A stretch of DNA of 64,000 nucleotides from contig NZ_JACNME010000002.1 of the NCBI RefSeq assembly GCF_014270065.1, positions 1 through 64,000 of the forward strand, given 5' to 3'. The notes beneath the pieces are model-generated. The model saw nothing but the letters and a program-made list of their open reading frames with translations. It was not told the origin of the DNA and ran no database searches. Both the position numbers and the translations under genes were made by a program. Shown in pieces: positions 1 to 6,879 of the stretch. This DNA is from Quadrisphaera sp. RL12-1S. GTDB taxonomy: Bacteria > Actinomycetota > Actinomycetes > Actinomycetales > Quadrisphaeraceae. Every line of letters begins with the position of its first letter. The first letter of the stretch is position 1.

Positions 1-1868
1 GCCTCGTGGTGTCGCGGGGTGGGCACCGGTGGGCGACCACGGGACGTCTCGGCAGCCTGACCGGCGGCCTGGTCGGTGGGGTGGGGAGGGGGCTGTGCAG
101 TTGTGGGGCGGGGTCGTTCTCGTGGTGGGCAGGGTGGAGCGCTGCTCGGTGGGGTCCCAGAGGTGTCAGAGGTCCCGGCGGTGTCAGAGGTCTCGGTGGT
201 GTCGGCCAGCGGCGGGCTCGGGCTGCTCGGGCCCGGCGGCGGGTCTTCACCGCCTGGGCCGTCCCCTGGGCCGTCATCTGGACCGCTGCTCGGCCCGTCG
301 GGGCCGTCTGGGTCCTCTGGGCCCCCGGGATCCTCGGGGCTTTCGGGGCCGTCGGGGTCGTCGAGGTCGGCGAGGTCATCGGCCAGGACCACGATGTGCA
401 CCTCCGAGAGCCGGGCCCGCTGCTCAGGGGTGGGGATGGCCACCGGCTTGCGGGTGTCCGGGACCAGACCGCTCACCGGCGCCGGCGGCTGGACTCCACC
501 GCCGAGACCATCGGAGTCCTCGTCGCCGTCGTCGCCGTCCTCGTCGTCCTCGACCTCGTCGCCGTCCTCGTCGTCAGCGGCGTCGTTGTTGTTGTCGATG
601 GGGTGGGAGGTGAACAGGTCATCCGCACCGGTGGGCCCGCCGGTCCTTGCGCTGGGCGGGGCGGGCTCACCCACGACCTCGGCCAGGACCTGCGGGGTCA
701 GGCTGAAGTCACCGACGACCAAGCTCACCAGCACGTCCGCGCGCAGCTGCCCCAGCGACCGCTGCTCCTTCTCCTGGTCCTGCTGGGCCTGCTGGCCCTG
801 GTCGCCGGCAGCACCAGCATCAGCGCTGGGCTCGGCGTGGGTGTAGGTGTCTCCGTCCTTGGCGTTGGCGGCCACCTGCTGCAGCACCTGCCACACCCGC
901 GCCGCATCAGAAGCTTCCAGCGTGGCCACCACCTGCCGGCACCCCGGCACCGCAGAACGGCGCAGCACCACATCGCGCTCTTGGATCCCGGCGGCCATCG
1001 CCCGGGCCGCGTACCCGGGGTCAGCAGCCAACGCTGCTTCCTCCAGCACCCCTGCTAACCGGGCCCGGCTCAAGGTGGCCGCTGCGGCCACCGCCGCGGC
1101 CTCCACCTGCGCCCGGGCTGCCTGCCCGGCTGGGCCCTCAGGTAGGCGGCGGCAGACCTCGGCGAGCACGTCCAGCTGGGTGGGGGTCATCACTCCCCGG
1201 GTCAGTGCTTCCTCGGCTGCTGGGAGCTGGGTGAGCTGGCGGGCCAGGCCCACCAGTGCGGTGGCGGTGCGTCCGGCGATGCGCAGCACCGGGGCCAGTT
1301 CATCAGAGGCTGGGCGGCGGGTGTCCTTGGCTGCAGCGCGGGTGGGGTTCTCGGCGAGCTTGGCTGCGTCCAGGCCGTTGATGAGGTTCAGGTGCAGGGC
1401 GTGCAGGTAGGAGGTGCAGCGGGCGGAGGCGGCGACCACCTCGGTCCACTCCCGGCTGGACAGTCCCAGCCCCGTCACCGGCGCCTGCTCACCACGCCCA
1501 CCACCGGTCCCGCCGCCGGTCTCGCCGTCGCTGGCGTCGTCGTCGAGGCACCCTTCCCCGGCGGTGACGGCGGCCAGCAGCGCGTCCAGGGCCGCCATCT
1601 GGGCCGGGCCGGGCTCATCGGCCAGTGCGGCGGCGATGGCGGGGCGGATGCGGCGCCGCTCGGCGATGGAGCCGGTCAAGGGATCGCTCAGCAGCTGCTG
1701 GGTCCACCAGGGGCGGCTGAAGCGGACCGGACCCCCGCCGTCGCCCTCGGGGTCGGCGTCCAGGTCGGCGTCGGGGTCGGCGTCCAGGTCGAAGGTGTGC
1801 GCGTCCCCGGTGCCGGGCTGGTCGGCGTCATCGCCGACCGCCCAGTCCGGGGGTGCGCTGGTGGTCAT
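1..1868 (-). CDS. DUF222 (13E12 repeat) protein, 3' end outside window
   Basis: The frame is open from an ATG at 1868 to the window edge, giving about 622 codons without the C-terminus. The N-terminal half (roughly residues 90-330) is Ala/Leu/Arg-rich and helical, with the DUF222 pattern of repeated LAEVCRRLPEG- and ARVWQVLQQVAAN-like segments. It is followed by a very acidic stretch (Asp/Glu/Gly, about 385-420) and a Pro/Gly/Ser/Asp-rich linker running to the edge. Family members normally end in an HNH nuclease motif; none is reached here, so nuclease activity is only inferred. They are often multicopy in actinobacteria and their role is unknown. A TAACGT hexamer ends 7 nt before the ATG with no Shine-Dalgarno sequence, which suggests a leaderless transcript. 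Confidence 0.8.
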   Translation of the reverse strand, partial: MTTSAPPDWAVGDDADQPGTGDAHTFDLDADPDADLDADPEGDGGGPVRFSRPWWTQQLLSDPLTGSIAERRRIRPAIAAALADEPGPAQMAALDALLAAVTAGEGCLDDDASDGETGGGTGGGRGEQAPVTGLGLSSREWTEVVAASARCTSYLHALHLNLINGLDAAKLAENPTRAAAKDTRRPASDELAPVLRIAGRTATALVGLARQLTQLPAAEEALTRGVMTPTQLDVLAEVCRRLPEGPAGQAARAQVEAAAVAAAATLSRARLAGVLEEAALAADPGYAARAMAAGIQERDVVLRRSAVPGCRQVVATLEASDAARVWQVLQQVAANAKDGDTYTHAEPSADAGAAGDQGQQAQQDQEKEQRSLGQLRADVLVSLVVGDFSLTPQVLAEVVGEPAPPSARTGGPTGADDLFTSHPIDNNNDAADDEDGDEVEDDEDGDDGDEDSDGLGGGVQPPAPVSGLVPDTRKPVAIPTPEQRARLSEVHIVVLADDLADLDDPDGPESPEDPGGPEDPDGPDGPSSGPDDGPGDGPGGEDPPPGPSSPSPPLADTTETSDTAGTSDTSGTPPSSAPPCPPRERPRPTTAQPPPHPTDQAAGQAAETSRGRPPVPTPRHHE

Positions 1869-1875
1869 GGCGATG

Positions 1876-1881
1876 ACGTTA
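1876..1881 (-). promoter_or_regulatory. putative -10 element of the DUF222 gene (leaderless start)
   Basis: TAACGT on the minus strand fits TANNNT and is followed by 7 nt and then the ATG, placing transcription start at or next to the start codon. No convincing -35 was identified. Confidence 0.35.
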
Positions 1882-1955
1882 GGGGTCACCACCGACAGTC
1901 CGGTGGTCCTCGTCCCCGCAGGTCAAGACCGTGATCACAGTCTCACGGAACGTGA

Positions 1956-1979
1956 TGCTGAGGCCCGTGGGCCTCAGCA
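1956..1979 (-). terminator. perfect 11-bp hairpin downstream of the DHFR-like gene
   Basis: The arms TGCTGAGGCCC and GGGCCTCAGCA are perfect complements around 2 central bases. The hairpin lies 9 nt past the stop of the minus-strand reductase gene. There is no U-tract, as is usual for actinobacterial intrinsic terminators. Confidence 0.55.
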
Positions 1980-1988
1980 CCACCGATC

Positions 1989-2528
1989 TCAGGCGGGGCC
2001 GTAGACGAGGTGCGCCACGCCGTTCTCGAACGGCGTCGCCCGCTGCAGCGACAGCTCCACGCGGGCACCGTCGGCGAAGAGGCGCAGACCCTCGCCGAGG
2101 GCCAGCGGGTAGGTGAGCAGGTGCAGCTCGTCGACCAGCCGGTCCGCCAGCAGCGCACGCACCAGCTGCACGCTGCCGCTGACGTAGAGGTCGCCGGCCG
2201 CCTCGTCCTTGATGCGCTGGACGGCGTCCGCGGAGTACTCCACCGCCGTCGACGGGCCCCAGCCCAGGCCGTCCGGGCGCGAGGTCACCACGTGCTTGGG
2301 GGAGCCGTTGAAGAACGGGGCGCCCGGGTCCTCCTCGGCGGTCCGCGTCGACCACGCGGGCGCGAACATCTCGTAGGTCGTGCGCCCCAGGAGGATGTCG
2401 CTGCACCCGGCGGTGATGCTGCCGACCGCGGCCATCATCGGCTCGGTCCACGGGTAGGCGGCCGTCCAGGACGGCGTCTCCACCACCCCGTCCAGCGACA
2501 TGAACTCGTGCACCCTGATCCTGCCCAC
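1989..2528 (-). CDS. dihydrofolate reductase-family protein (RibD C-terminal-like)
   Basis: From the GTG at 2528 the product is 179 aa, the usual size of stand-alone DHFR/RibD-C proteins. It begins RIRVHEFMSLDGVVE, the typical first strand and loop of this fold, and contains LLGRTTYEMFAP, KHVVTSR, DLYVSGSVQLVRALLADRLVDEL and a late ALGEGLRLF segment, all family hallmarks. Such proteins are NAD(P)H-dependent reductases with unknown or broad substrates and should not be read as folA. An upstream extension to 2594 or 2642 is open, but it would overlap the next gene and is not family-like; GGAG lies about 9 nt before the 2528 start. A strong hairpin follows the stop. Confidence 0.85.
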   Translation of the reverse strand: MGRIRVHEFMSLDGVVETPSWTAAYPWTEPMMAAVGSITAGCSDILLGRTTYEMFAPAWSTRTAEEDPGAPFFNGSPKHVVTSRPDGLGWGPSTAVEYSADAVQRIKDEAAGDLYVSGSVQLVRALLADRLVDELHLLTYPLALGEGLRLFADGARVELSLQRATPFENGVAHLVYGPA

Positions 2529-2604
2529 GCTCGTGCTCCGTCCGTCCGGGAAGGCTGTCGTGCTGGTGGGACCGCCGCGGCGGCCGGGAGTCATCGGTCC
2601 GGCG

Positions 2605-2928
2605 TCAGAAGCCGAGGGTGAGGCCGTCGTCGTCGTCGCCACGGGCCGCGGCGCGGTCGGCGGCGACGCGGGCGCGGTACTCCTGGGCCAGCGACGGTGC
2701 GTGCTGGGACAGCCACAGCTCGAGCTGCTGGCGGCAGCCGTTCTTGCGGCACCACCGCTCCCACCGCTCGGGGGTGGCGTCCTCGTGCTCGAACGTCGAC
2801 AGGCGCCGGTCGCACAGGGACCTGCCCGTCAGGCGCGGGTCGGGCCAGTGCACGCGGCGGTCCGCGCCGTCACCGGCGCCCCAGGTCAGCCTGACGACCC
2901 GGTCGGCGGAGGGGCCCGTGGTGGTCAC
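2605..2928 (-). CDS. hypothetical protein, 107 aa
   Basis: I do not recognise this small protein. It starts MTTTGPSADRVVRLTWG, has a compact middle with WERWCRKNGCRQQLELWL (two Cys, several Trp and basic residues), and ends in an Arg/Ala helix followed by GDDDDGLTLGF. The charge pattern looks like a soluble folded protein of actinobacterial type rather than a shadow frame. It lies between the unknown 2949-3518 gene and the DHFR-like gene on the same strand, 20 bases from the former, so the three may be co-transcribed. No catalytic motif is visible. Confidence 0.6.
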   Translation of the reverse strand: MTTTGPSADRVVRLTWGAGDGADRRVHWPDPRLTGRSLCDRRLSTFEHEDATPERWERWCRKNGCRQQLELWLSQHAPSLAQEYRARVAADRAAARGDDDDGLTLGF

Positions 2929-2948
2929 CGGGCCATCTCAGCACGCGC

Positions 2949-3518
2949 TCAGCACAGGCAGGTGCCGCTGGCCGACCTCACCGTGAAGCAGTCGGGGCAG
3001 ATGCTCGGCGGGGCCGCCGGGAGGGGAGCCGCCTTCTTCGGCGCGGCGGCGCGGGTGGTGCTCGCACGCGGTGCGGCAGCGGCGCGCGGCGCCTTCGGCT
3101 CCCGGGGAGCGCTGGGTGCGCTGGGAGCGCGGGGGGTTCGGGAGGCCCCCGCGTGACGGGTGAGGCGCTCGACCACGTCGACCTCGTCCTGGGCGCCGGA
3201 CTCGACGGCGGCCTGGCCGCCGAAGTGCATCCACACCCGGCGGCGCGCGCCACCCCCGGTGTCGGTGCCGTCCACGAGGGTGGACTCGCGCACCACCAGC
3301 GCCCCCAGGTCGGGCTCGCCGCGACGCGCGCAGTCGGCGCTGATCACCTCGAGCGCCTTGCCGAGGCCGCGGGAGGTCACCGCACCGTCGGTGGCCTCGG
3401 AGGCCTCCGACGGAGGCACGACCCGCCCCTCCTCAGCGGCGGCCAGCAGGGCCTCGCGCAGCTGGGGGATGGCCTTGAACAACCGCGCGGGGAGGGCTTC
3501 GGATCCGAGCGACGTCAC
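2949..3518 (-). CDS. hypothetical protein with C-terminal Cys-rich tail, 189 aa
   Basis: I do not recognise the family. The first ~120 residues look folded (start VTSLGSEALPARLFKAIPQ, later ALEVISADCARRGEPDLGALVV and RRRVWMHFGGQAAVESGAQ). A Pro/Ala/Arg-rich linker follows. The last 17 residues hold CPDC and CLC, which could bind zinc as a short ribbon. The GTG at 3518 is the only start that keeps it clear of the diguanylate cyclase gene, whose stop is 17 bases upstream. Codon usage is like that of its neighbours. The Cys tail resembles small metal sites seen in nucleic-acid-associated proteins, but that is only a guess. Confidence 0.6.
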   Translation of the reverse strand: MTSLGSEALPARLFKAIPQLREALLAAAEEGRVVPPSEASEATDGAVTSRGLGKALEVISADCARRGEPDLGALVVRESTLVDGTDTGGGARRRVWMHFGGQAAVESGAQDEVDVVERLTRHAGASRTPRAPSAPSAPREPKAPRAAAAPRASTTRAAAPKKAAPLPAAPPSICPDCFTVRSASGTCLC

Positions 3519-3535
3519 GGACCCACTGTCGCACC

Positions 3536-4705
3536 TCAGACGGGCGCTGAGACACCCGCCGCGGGTGACTCCTCGGTGTACTCCTCGGTGGACTCCTCGG
3601 TGGACGGGGAGGGTCGCTCGTCCAGCGCGGCGTGCACCACCCGGTCGCGCCCGGCGGCCTTCGCCTCGTATAGGGCGCCGTCGGCCTGGTCGACCAGCGC
3701 GCTGACGAGCTCGCGCAGCTCCTCGTCGGAGGCCCGGGCACCGGGACCGATCCCGCCCGCGGGCACCCAGCACCGGTCCGTGCCGATGCTCACCGTGACC
3801 GGCGGCAGCCCCTCGACCCGCAGCCTGGCCACCGCGGCGCGGAGCCGCTCGCCGACGACGACGAGGTCGGAGTCGTCGTCGACGGCCGTGACCACGAGGA
3901 GCTCCTCCCCGCCCCACCGGGCGACGAGGTCGTGGGAGCGCAGCCCGTCGCGCACGCAGCCCGCGACCGCCTGCAGCACGCGGTCGCCGGTGCTGTGCCC
4001 CCAGGTGTCGTTGACGGCCTTGAAGTGGTCGACGTCCAGCAGCAGCACCGCCAGGGCGCAGCCGGGCCGCGCGGTGGACCGCACCAGGGGCGGGATGGCC
4101 TGCGCGGCTCCGTGCCGGTTGAGCAGCCCGGTGAGGGGGTCGGTGCGGGCGGCGGCCTCCGAGGTCGCACGAGCCCGTTCCAGGGCTCCCGCCAGCGCGG
4201 ACACCACCACCGCCGGGGTGGCGGTGAGGACCAGCACCACCGCGGCGACGAGCAGCAGGTACGGCGTCGCGAGGTCCAGCTGGGCCAGCAGCCCGACCGC
4301 CGTGGCCGAGGCCCCGGTCACGAGGCCGACGAGCTTCCAGCCCCGGTGGTGCACCGTGGCCACCGCCGCCACGAGCGGCAGGGTCGAGACGGACAGCCAG
4401 CGCCAGTGGACGTCGGGCACCAGCGTGCCGCACACGCCCACCAGCGCGATCGCGAGCACGACGGCGGCCGTGGCCTCGCGCGGGCGGGCGTCGCGGCGCG
4501 CCGCGAAGGCGAGCCCCAGGGCGGCCCACACCGCGGCCAGCACCAGCAGCTCACCGCGGCGGGCGCCGAAGGCGGGGGCGGCCGACGCGGGCAGGGTGGT
4601 CACAGCCACCAGCGCGGCGGCGTCCAGCAGCATCAGCACCGCCATGAGCGCCGTGCGCCACTCGACCACGGCGCGGAGCTGGTCCACGGCTCGGCTCCAC
4701 GTCAC
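3536..4705 (-). CDS. membrane-bound diguanylate cyclase (GGDEF)
   Basis: A 389-aa protein predicted to make cyclic-di-GMP from two GTP at the inner face of the membrane. The first ~175 residues hold about six hydrophobic segments forming a membrane sensor. The GGDEF domain covers about 185-355, with DPLTGLLNR, DVDHFKAVNDTWGH and the active-site variant GGEEL, which is compatible with activity. RSHD lies five residues before GGEEL and fits the RxxD inhibitory site, so product feedback is likely. The C-terminal tail repeats STEE/TEE motifs encoded by short direct DNA repeats. This is one of three cyclic-di-GMP proteins in the window. Confidence 0.93.
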   Translation of the reverse strand: MTWSRAVDQLRAVVEWRTALMAVLMLLDAAALVAVTTLPASAAPAFGARRGELLVLAAVWAALGLAFAARRDARPREATAAVVLAIALVGVCGTLVPDVHWRWLSVSTLPLVAAVATVHHRGWKLVGLVTGASATAVGLLAQLDLATPYLLLVAAVVLVLTATPAVVVSALAGALERARATSEAAARTDPLTGLLNRHGAAQAIPPLVRSTARPGCALAVLLLDVDHFKAVNDTWGHSTGDRVLQAVAGCVRDGLRSHDLVARWGGEELLVVTAVDDDSDLVVVGERLRAAVARLRVEGLPPVTVSIGTDRCWVPAGGIGPGARASDEELRELVSALVDQADGALYEAKAAGRDRVVHAALDERPSPSTEESTEEYTEESPAAGVSAPV

Positions 4706-4753
4706 GGCTCTCCATCGGTGGGCCGTCCTCGGGGGCTTGAGCCCCCGCGCGGG

Positions 4754-5701
4754 TCATCGCCCGATCGCCGCCGGGCGCTCTGGGTCGCGCGACCACTGGG
4801 ACCAGGAGCCCGGCCACAGCCGCGCCCCCGCCAGACCGAGGTGCTCCAGCACCAGCAGCCGGTGGCAGGCGGTCACGCCTGACCCGCAGGAGGAGACCAC
4901 GTCCTGCGGGCGGGAGCCGTCGACGACGACGCCGGCCGCCGCCAGCCGCTCGCGCAGCACGTCGTCGGGCAGCAGGCGACCGCGGGCGTCGACGTCGTCG
5001 CGCACGGGCAGGCCCACCGCCCCCGGCACGTGCCCCGCGCGGGGGTCGAGCGCGTCGGGTCCGCCCGCGAAGCGCTCCGCGGGGCGGCCGTCGAGCAGCA
5101 CGGCGCCCGGGTCGGCGGCGGCGCGGGCGGCGTCGTCGACGTCGGCGAGCAGCTGCGGTGGCCAGGCCGTGGGCACCGGCCCGGCCACGGGCAGCGGCGT
5201 GCGGGGAGGGCCGTCGCCGGTCTCCAGCGGCCGGCCGGCCTCGCGCCAGGCCAGCAGGCCGCCGTCCAGCAGCGCCGCGGGACGGCCCAGGGCGCGGAGC
5301 ATCCACACCAGGCGCGCGGCGATGACGCCGCCGGCGTCGTCGTAGGCGACCACCACACCGTCGTCGTCCCCGTCGTCCCCGTCGTCCCCGTCGTCCCCGT
5401 CGTCCTCGCCGGTGGGGAGCCCGAGCTCGGCGAGGGCGCGCAGGAACGCGTCCGGCGCGGGCAGGGGGTGGCGTCCCTCGGCGTCCGAGGGCGGCCCGGC
5501 GAGCACGCGGTCCACGTCCACCCGCACGGCGCCCGGCAGGTGGCCGGCGGCGAACGCCTCCGCCGGCGCCCGGCCGTCGGGGTACCAGCGGACGTCGGCG
5601 AGGGCGGCGCGACCGCCGGGGAGGTGGGCGTCGAGCCACGCGGCGTCGACGAACGGCGGGACGAGCGGGTGGACCGGGTGGAGCGGGGGAGCGGCGGGCA
5701 C
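4754..5701 (-). CDS. thiosulfate/3-mercaptopyruvate sulfurtransferase (rhodanese)
   Basis: About 315 aa from the GTG at 5701, the usual length of two-domain rhodaneses. The N-terminal domain has DVRWYPDGR and GHLPGAVRVDVD, the C-terminal domain LLDGRPAERFAG and GHVPGAVGLP, and the active-site loop CGSGVTA supplies the cysteine that carries the persulfide. It would transfer sulfur from thiosulfate or mercaptopyruvate to an acceptor such as cyanide. A longer in-frame start at 5782 would run up to the divergent gene and adds non-family sequence; AGGA precedes 5701. Oddity: a Gly-Asp-Asp run between the first-domain helices is encoded by four perfect 9-bp repeats. Confidence 0.9.
   Translation of the reverse strand: MPAAPPLHPVHPLVPPFVDAAWLDAHLPGGRAALADVRWYPDGRAPAEAFAAGHLPGAVRVDVDRVLAGPPSDAEGRHPLPAPDAFLRALAELGLPTGEDDGDDGDDGDDGDDDGVVVAYDDAGGVIAARLVWMLRALGRPAALLDGGLLAWREAGRPLETGDGPPRTPLPVAGPVPTAWPPQLLADVDDAARAAADPGAVLLDGRPAERFAGGPDALDPRAGHVPGAVGLPVRDDVDARGRLLPDDVLRERLAAAGVVVDGSRPQDVVSSCGSGVTACHRLLVLEHLGLAGARLWPGSWSQWSRDPERPAAIGR
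5368..5403. repeat. four perfect 9-bp tandem repeats inside the rhodanese gene
   Basis: CCCCGTCGT is repeated four times without change. It encodes the acidic (GDD)n run of the sulfurtransferase. Being a multiple of three, copy-number change would alter loop length without breaking the frame. Confidence 0.9.
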
Positions 5702-5783
5702 CGTCCGATCCTGCCCGTCGGCCCTCCCGGGTCGGCACCCCCGGCCGGTACGGTCTGGTCCTCCCTGTCGCCCGGAGGCCACC

Positions 5784-6683
5784 GTGTCGGACCCGACGTC
5801 CCGCTACCCCGAGCAGCCCGACCAGCGCCCGCAGCCGGAGCAGCCGCCCGCCTACGTGCCACCGCCGGGCTACGAGGAGTACGCACCGCGCCAGCAGGCC
5901 CCCCACACCGGTGACCAGCAGCCGTACCAGCAGCCGTACCAGCAGGGCTACCAGCAGGGCTACCAGCAGCAGCCGTACCAGCAGGGCTACCCGCCGCCGG
6001 GCGCACCCGCGCGGCCGACGTCCGTGGTCGCGGTGGTCGGGCTGGTGCTCGCGTTCCTGCTGAGCCCGGTCGGCGTCATCGTCTCCGCGATCGGCATCAG
6101 CGACACCCGCGGCGGCCGCAAGGCCGGGCGGGGGCTGGCGATCGCCGGCGTCGTCGTCGGGCTCGTCTTCACCGTGCTCTGGGTGGTGGTGATCATCGCC
6201 GCGACCCTCCTCCTGCAGCGGACCGCCGAGTCGGCCTCCGACGTCGCGTCGGCCCTGTCGACCGCCACCGAGCTGCCCAGCGGCCTCCCGTCGGACCTCC
6301 CGACCGACCTGCCGAGCGACCTCCCGAGCGACCTTCCGACCGACCTTCCGACCGACCTGCCCAGCGACCTCCCGAGCAGCCTCACGGACCTGCCGGGCGC
6401 CGAGGACGGCGCCGCCGACGTCACCGTGGACAGCTGCCGGGCGGTCTTCGGAGGTGCGGCCACTGGCCGGGTGACCATCACCAACAGCACCGACACCACT
6501 GCCTCGTACGTGGTGAACATGGACGCCCTCGACGCCAGCGGCCAGAAGGTCGGTGAGCTCTACGCCGTGCAGGGCTCGGTGGAGCCCGGCCAGAGCGCGC
6601 AGGCCGAGGCGTTCGGCTACGCGGACTCCGGGGCCGACATCGCCTCCTGCGAGGTCACCCAGGCCGCGCGCACCGCCGGCTGA
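5784..6683 (+). CDS. membrane protein, DUF4190-like with extracytoplasmic tail
   Basis: 299 aa from a GTG preceded by GGAGG. Residues 1-75 are a Gln/Tyr/Pro-rich cytoplasmic tail with repeated QQPYQQGY units. Two transmembrane segments follow (about 80-105 and 120-150) around GISDTRGGRKAGRGLAIAG, the DUF4190 signature. Next comes a low-complexity run of PSDLPTDL repeats and a globular C-terminal domain of about 95 residues with two Cys (VDSCRAVF and IASCEV), resembling FxLYD-type beta domains. It probably exposes a small beta domain outside the membrane; the role is unknown. It is divergent from the rhodanese, 82 bases away. Confidence 0.8.
   Translation: MSDPTSRYPEQPDQRPQPEQPPAYVPPPGYEEYAPRQQAPHTGDQQPYQQPYQQGYQQGYQQQPYQQGYPPPGAPARPTSVVAVVGLVLAFLLSPVGVIVSAIGISDTRGGRKAGRGLAIAGVVVGLVFTVLWVVVIIAATLLLQRTAESASDVASALSTATELPSGLPSDLPTDLPSDLPSDLPTDLPTDLPSDLPSSLTDLPGAEDGAADVTVDSCRAVFGGAATGRVTITNSTDTTASYVVNMDALDASGQKVGELYAVQGSVEPGQSAQAEAFGYADSGADIASCEVTQAARTAG
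6291..6395 (+). repeat. degenerate tandem repeats encoding (P-S/T-D-L)n
   Basis: The 12-base units CTCCCGAGCGAC and variants repeat about eight times and encode the SDLPTDLP linker between the membrane segments and the outer domain. Third-base differences show the array is partly decayed. Confidence 0.75.
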
Positions 6684-6879
6684 CGGCCGGGAGGGGCCCA
6701 CCTGCACGACGGTGCCGGTCAGCAGCACCGCACCGGCGCGCGTGGGCAGCCGTCCCACCGGACTCCGTCGACAGCGTCTCCCCACCGCGTGACGGCCGTC
6801 AGAGCGGTGTCGCGGTCTGGACGGAGCACGACGCCGCGACCGCCTCAAGCAGGACCCCGCGCGGTGCCGAAGCCGCGGC

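Noticed and set aside
2529-2642. Upstream starts of the DHFR-like gene at 2594 and 2642
   Set aside because: The extension is low in family similarity and 2642 overlaps the neighbouring gene.
5368-5403. Tandem repeats considered as a CRISPR array
   Set aside because: Units are 9 bp with no spacers and lie inside a coding frame.
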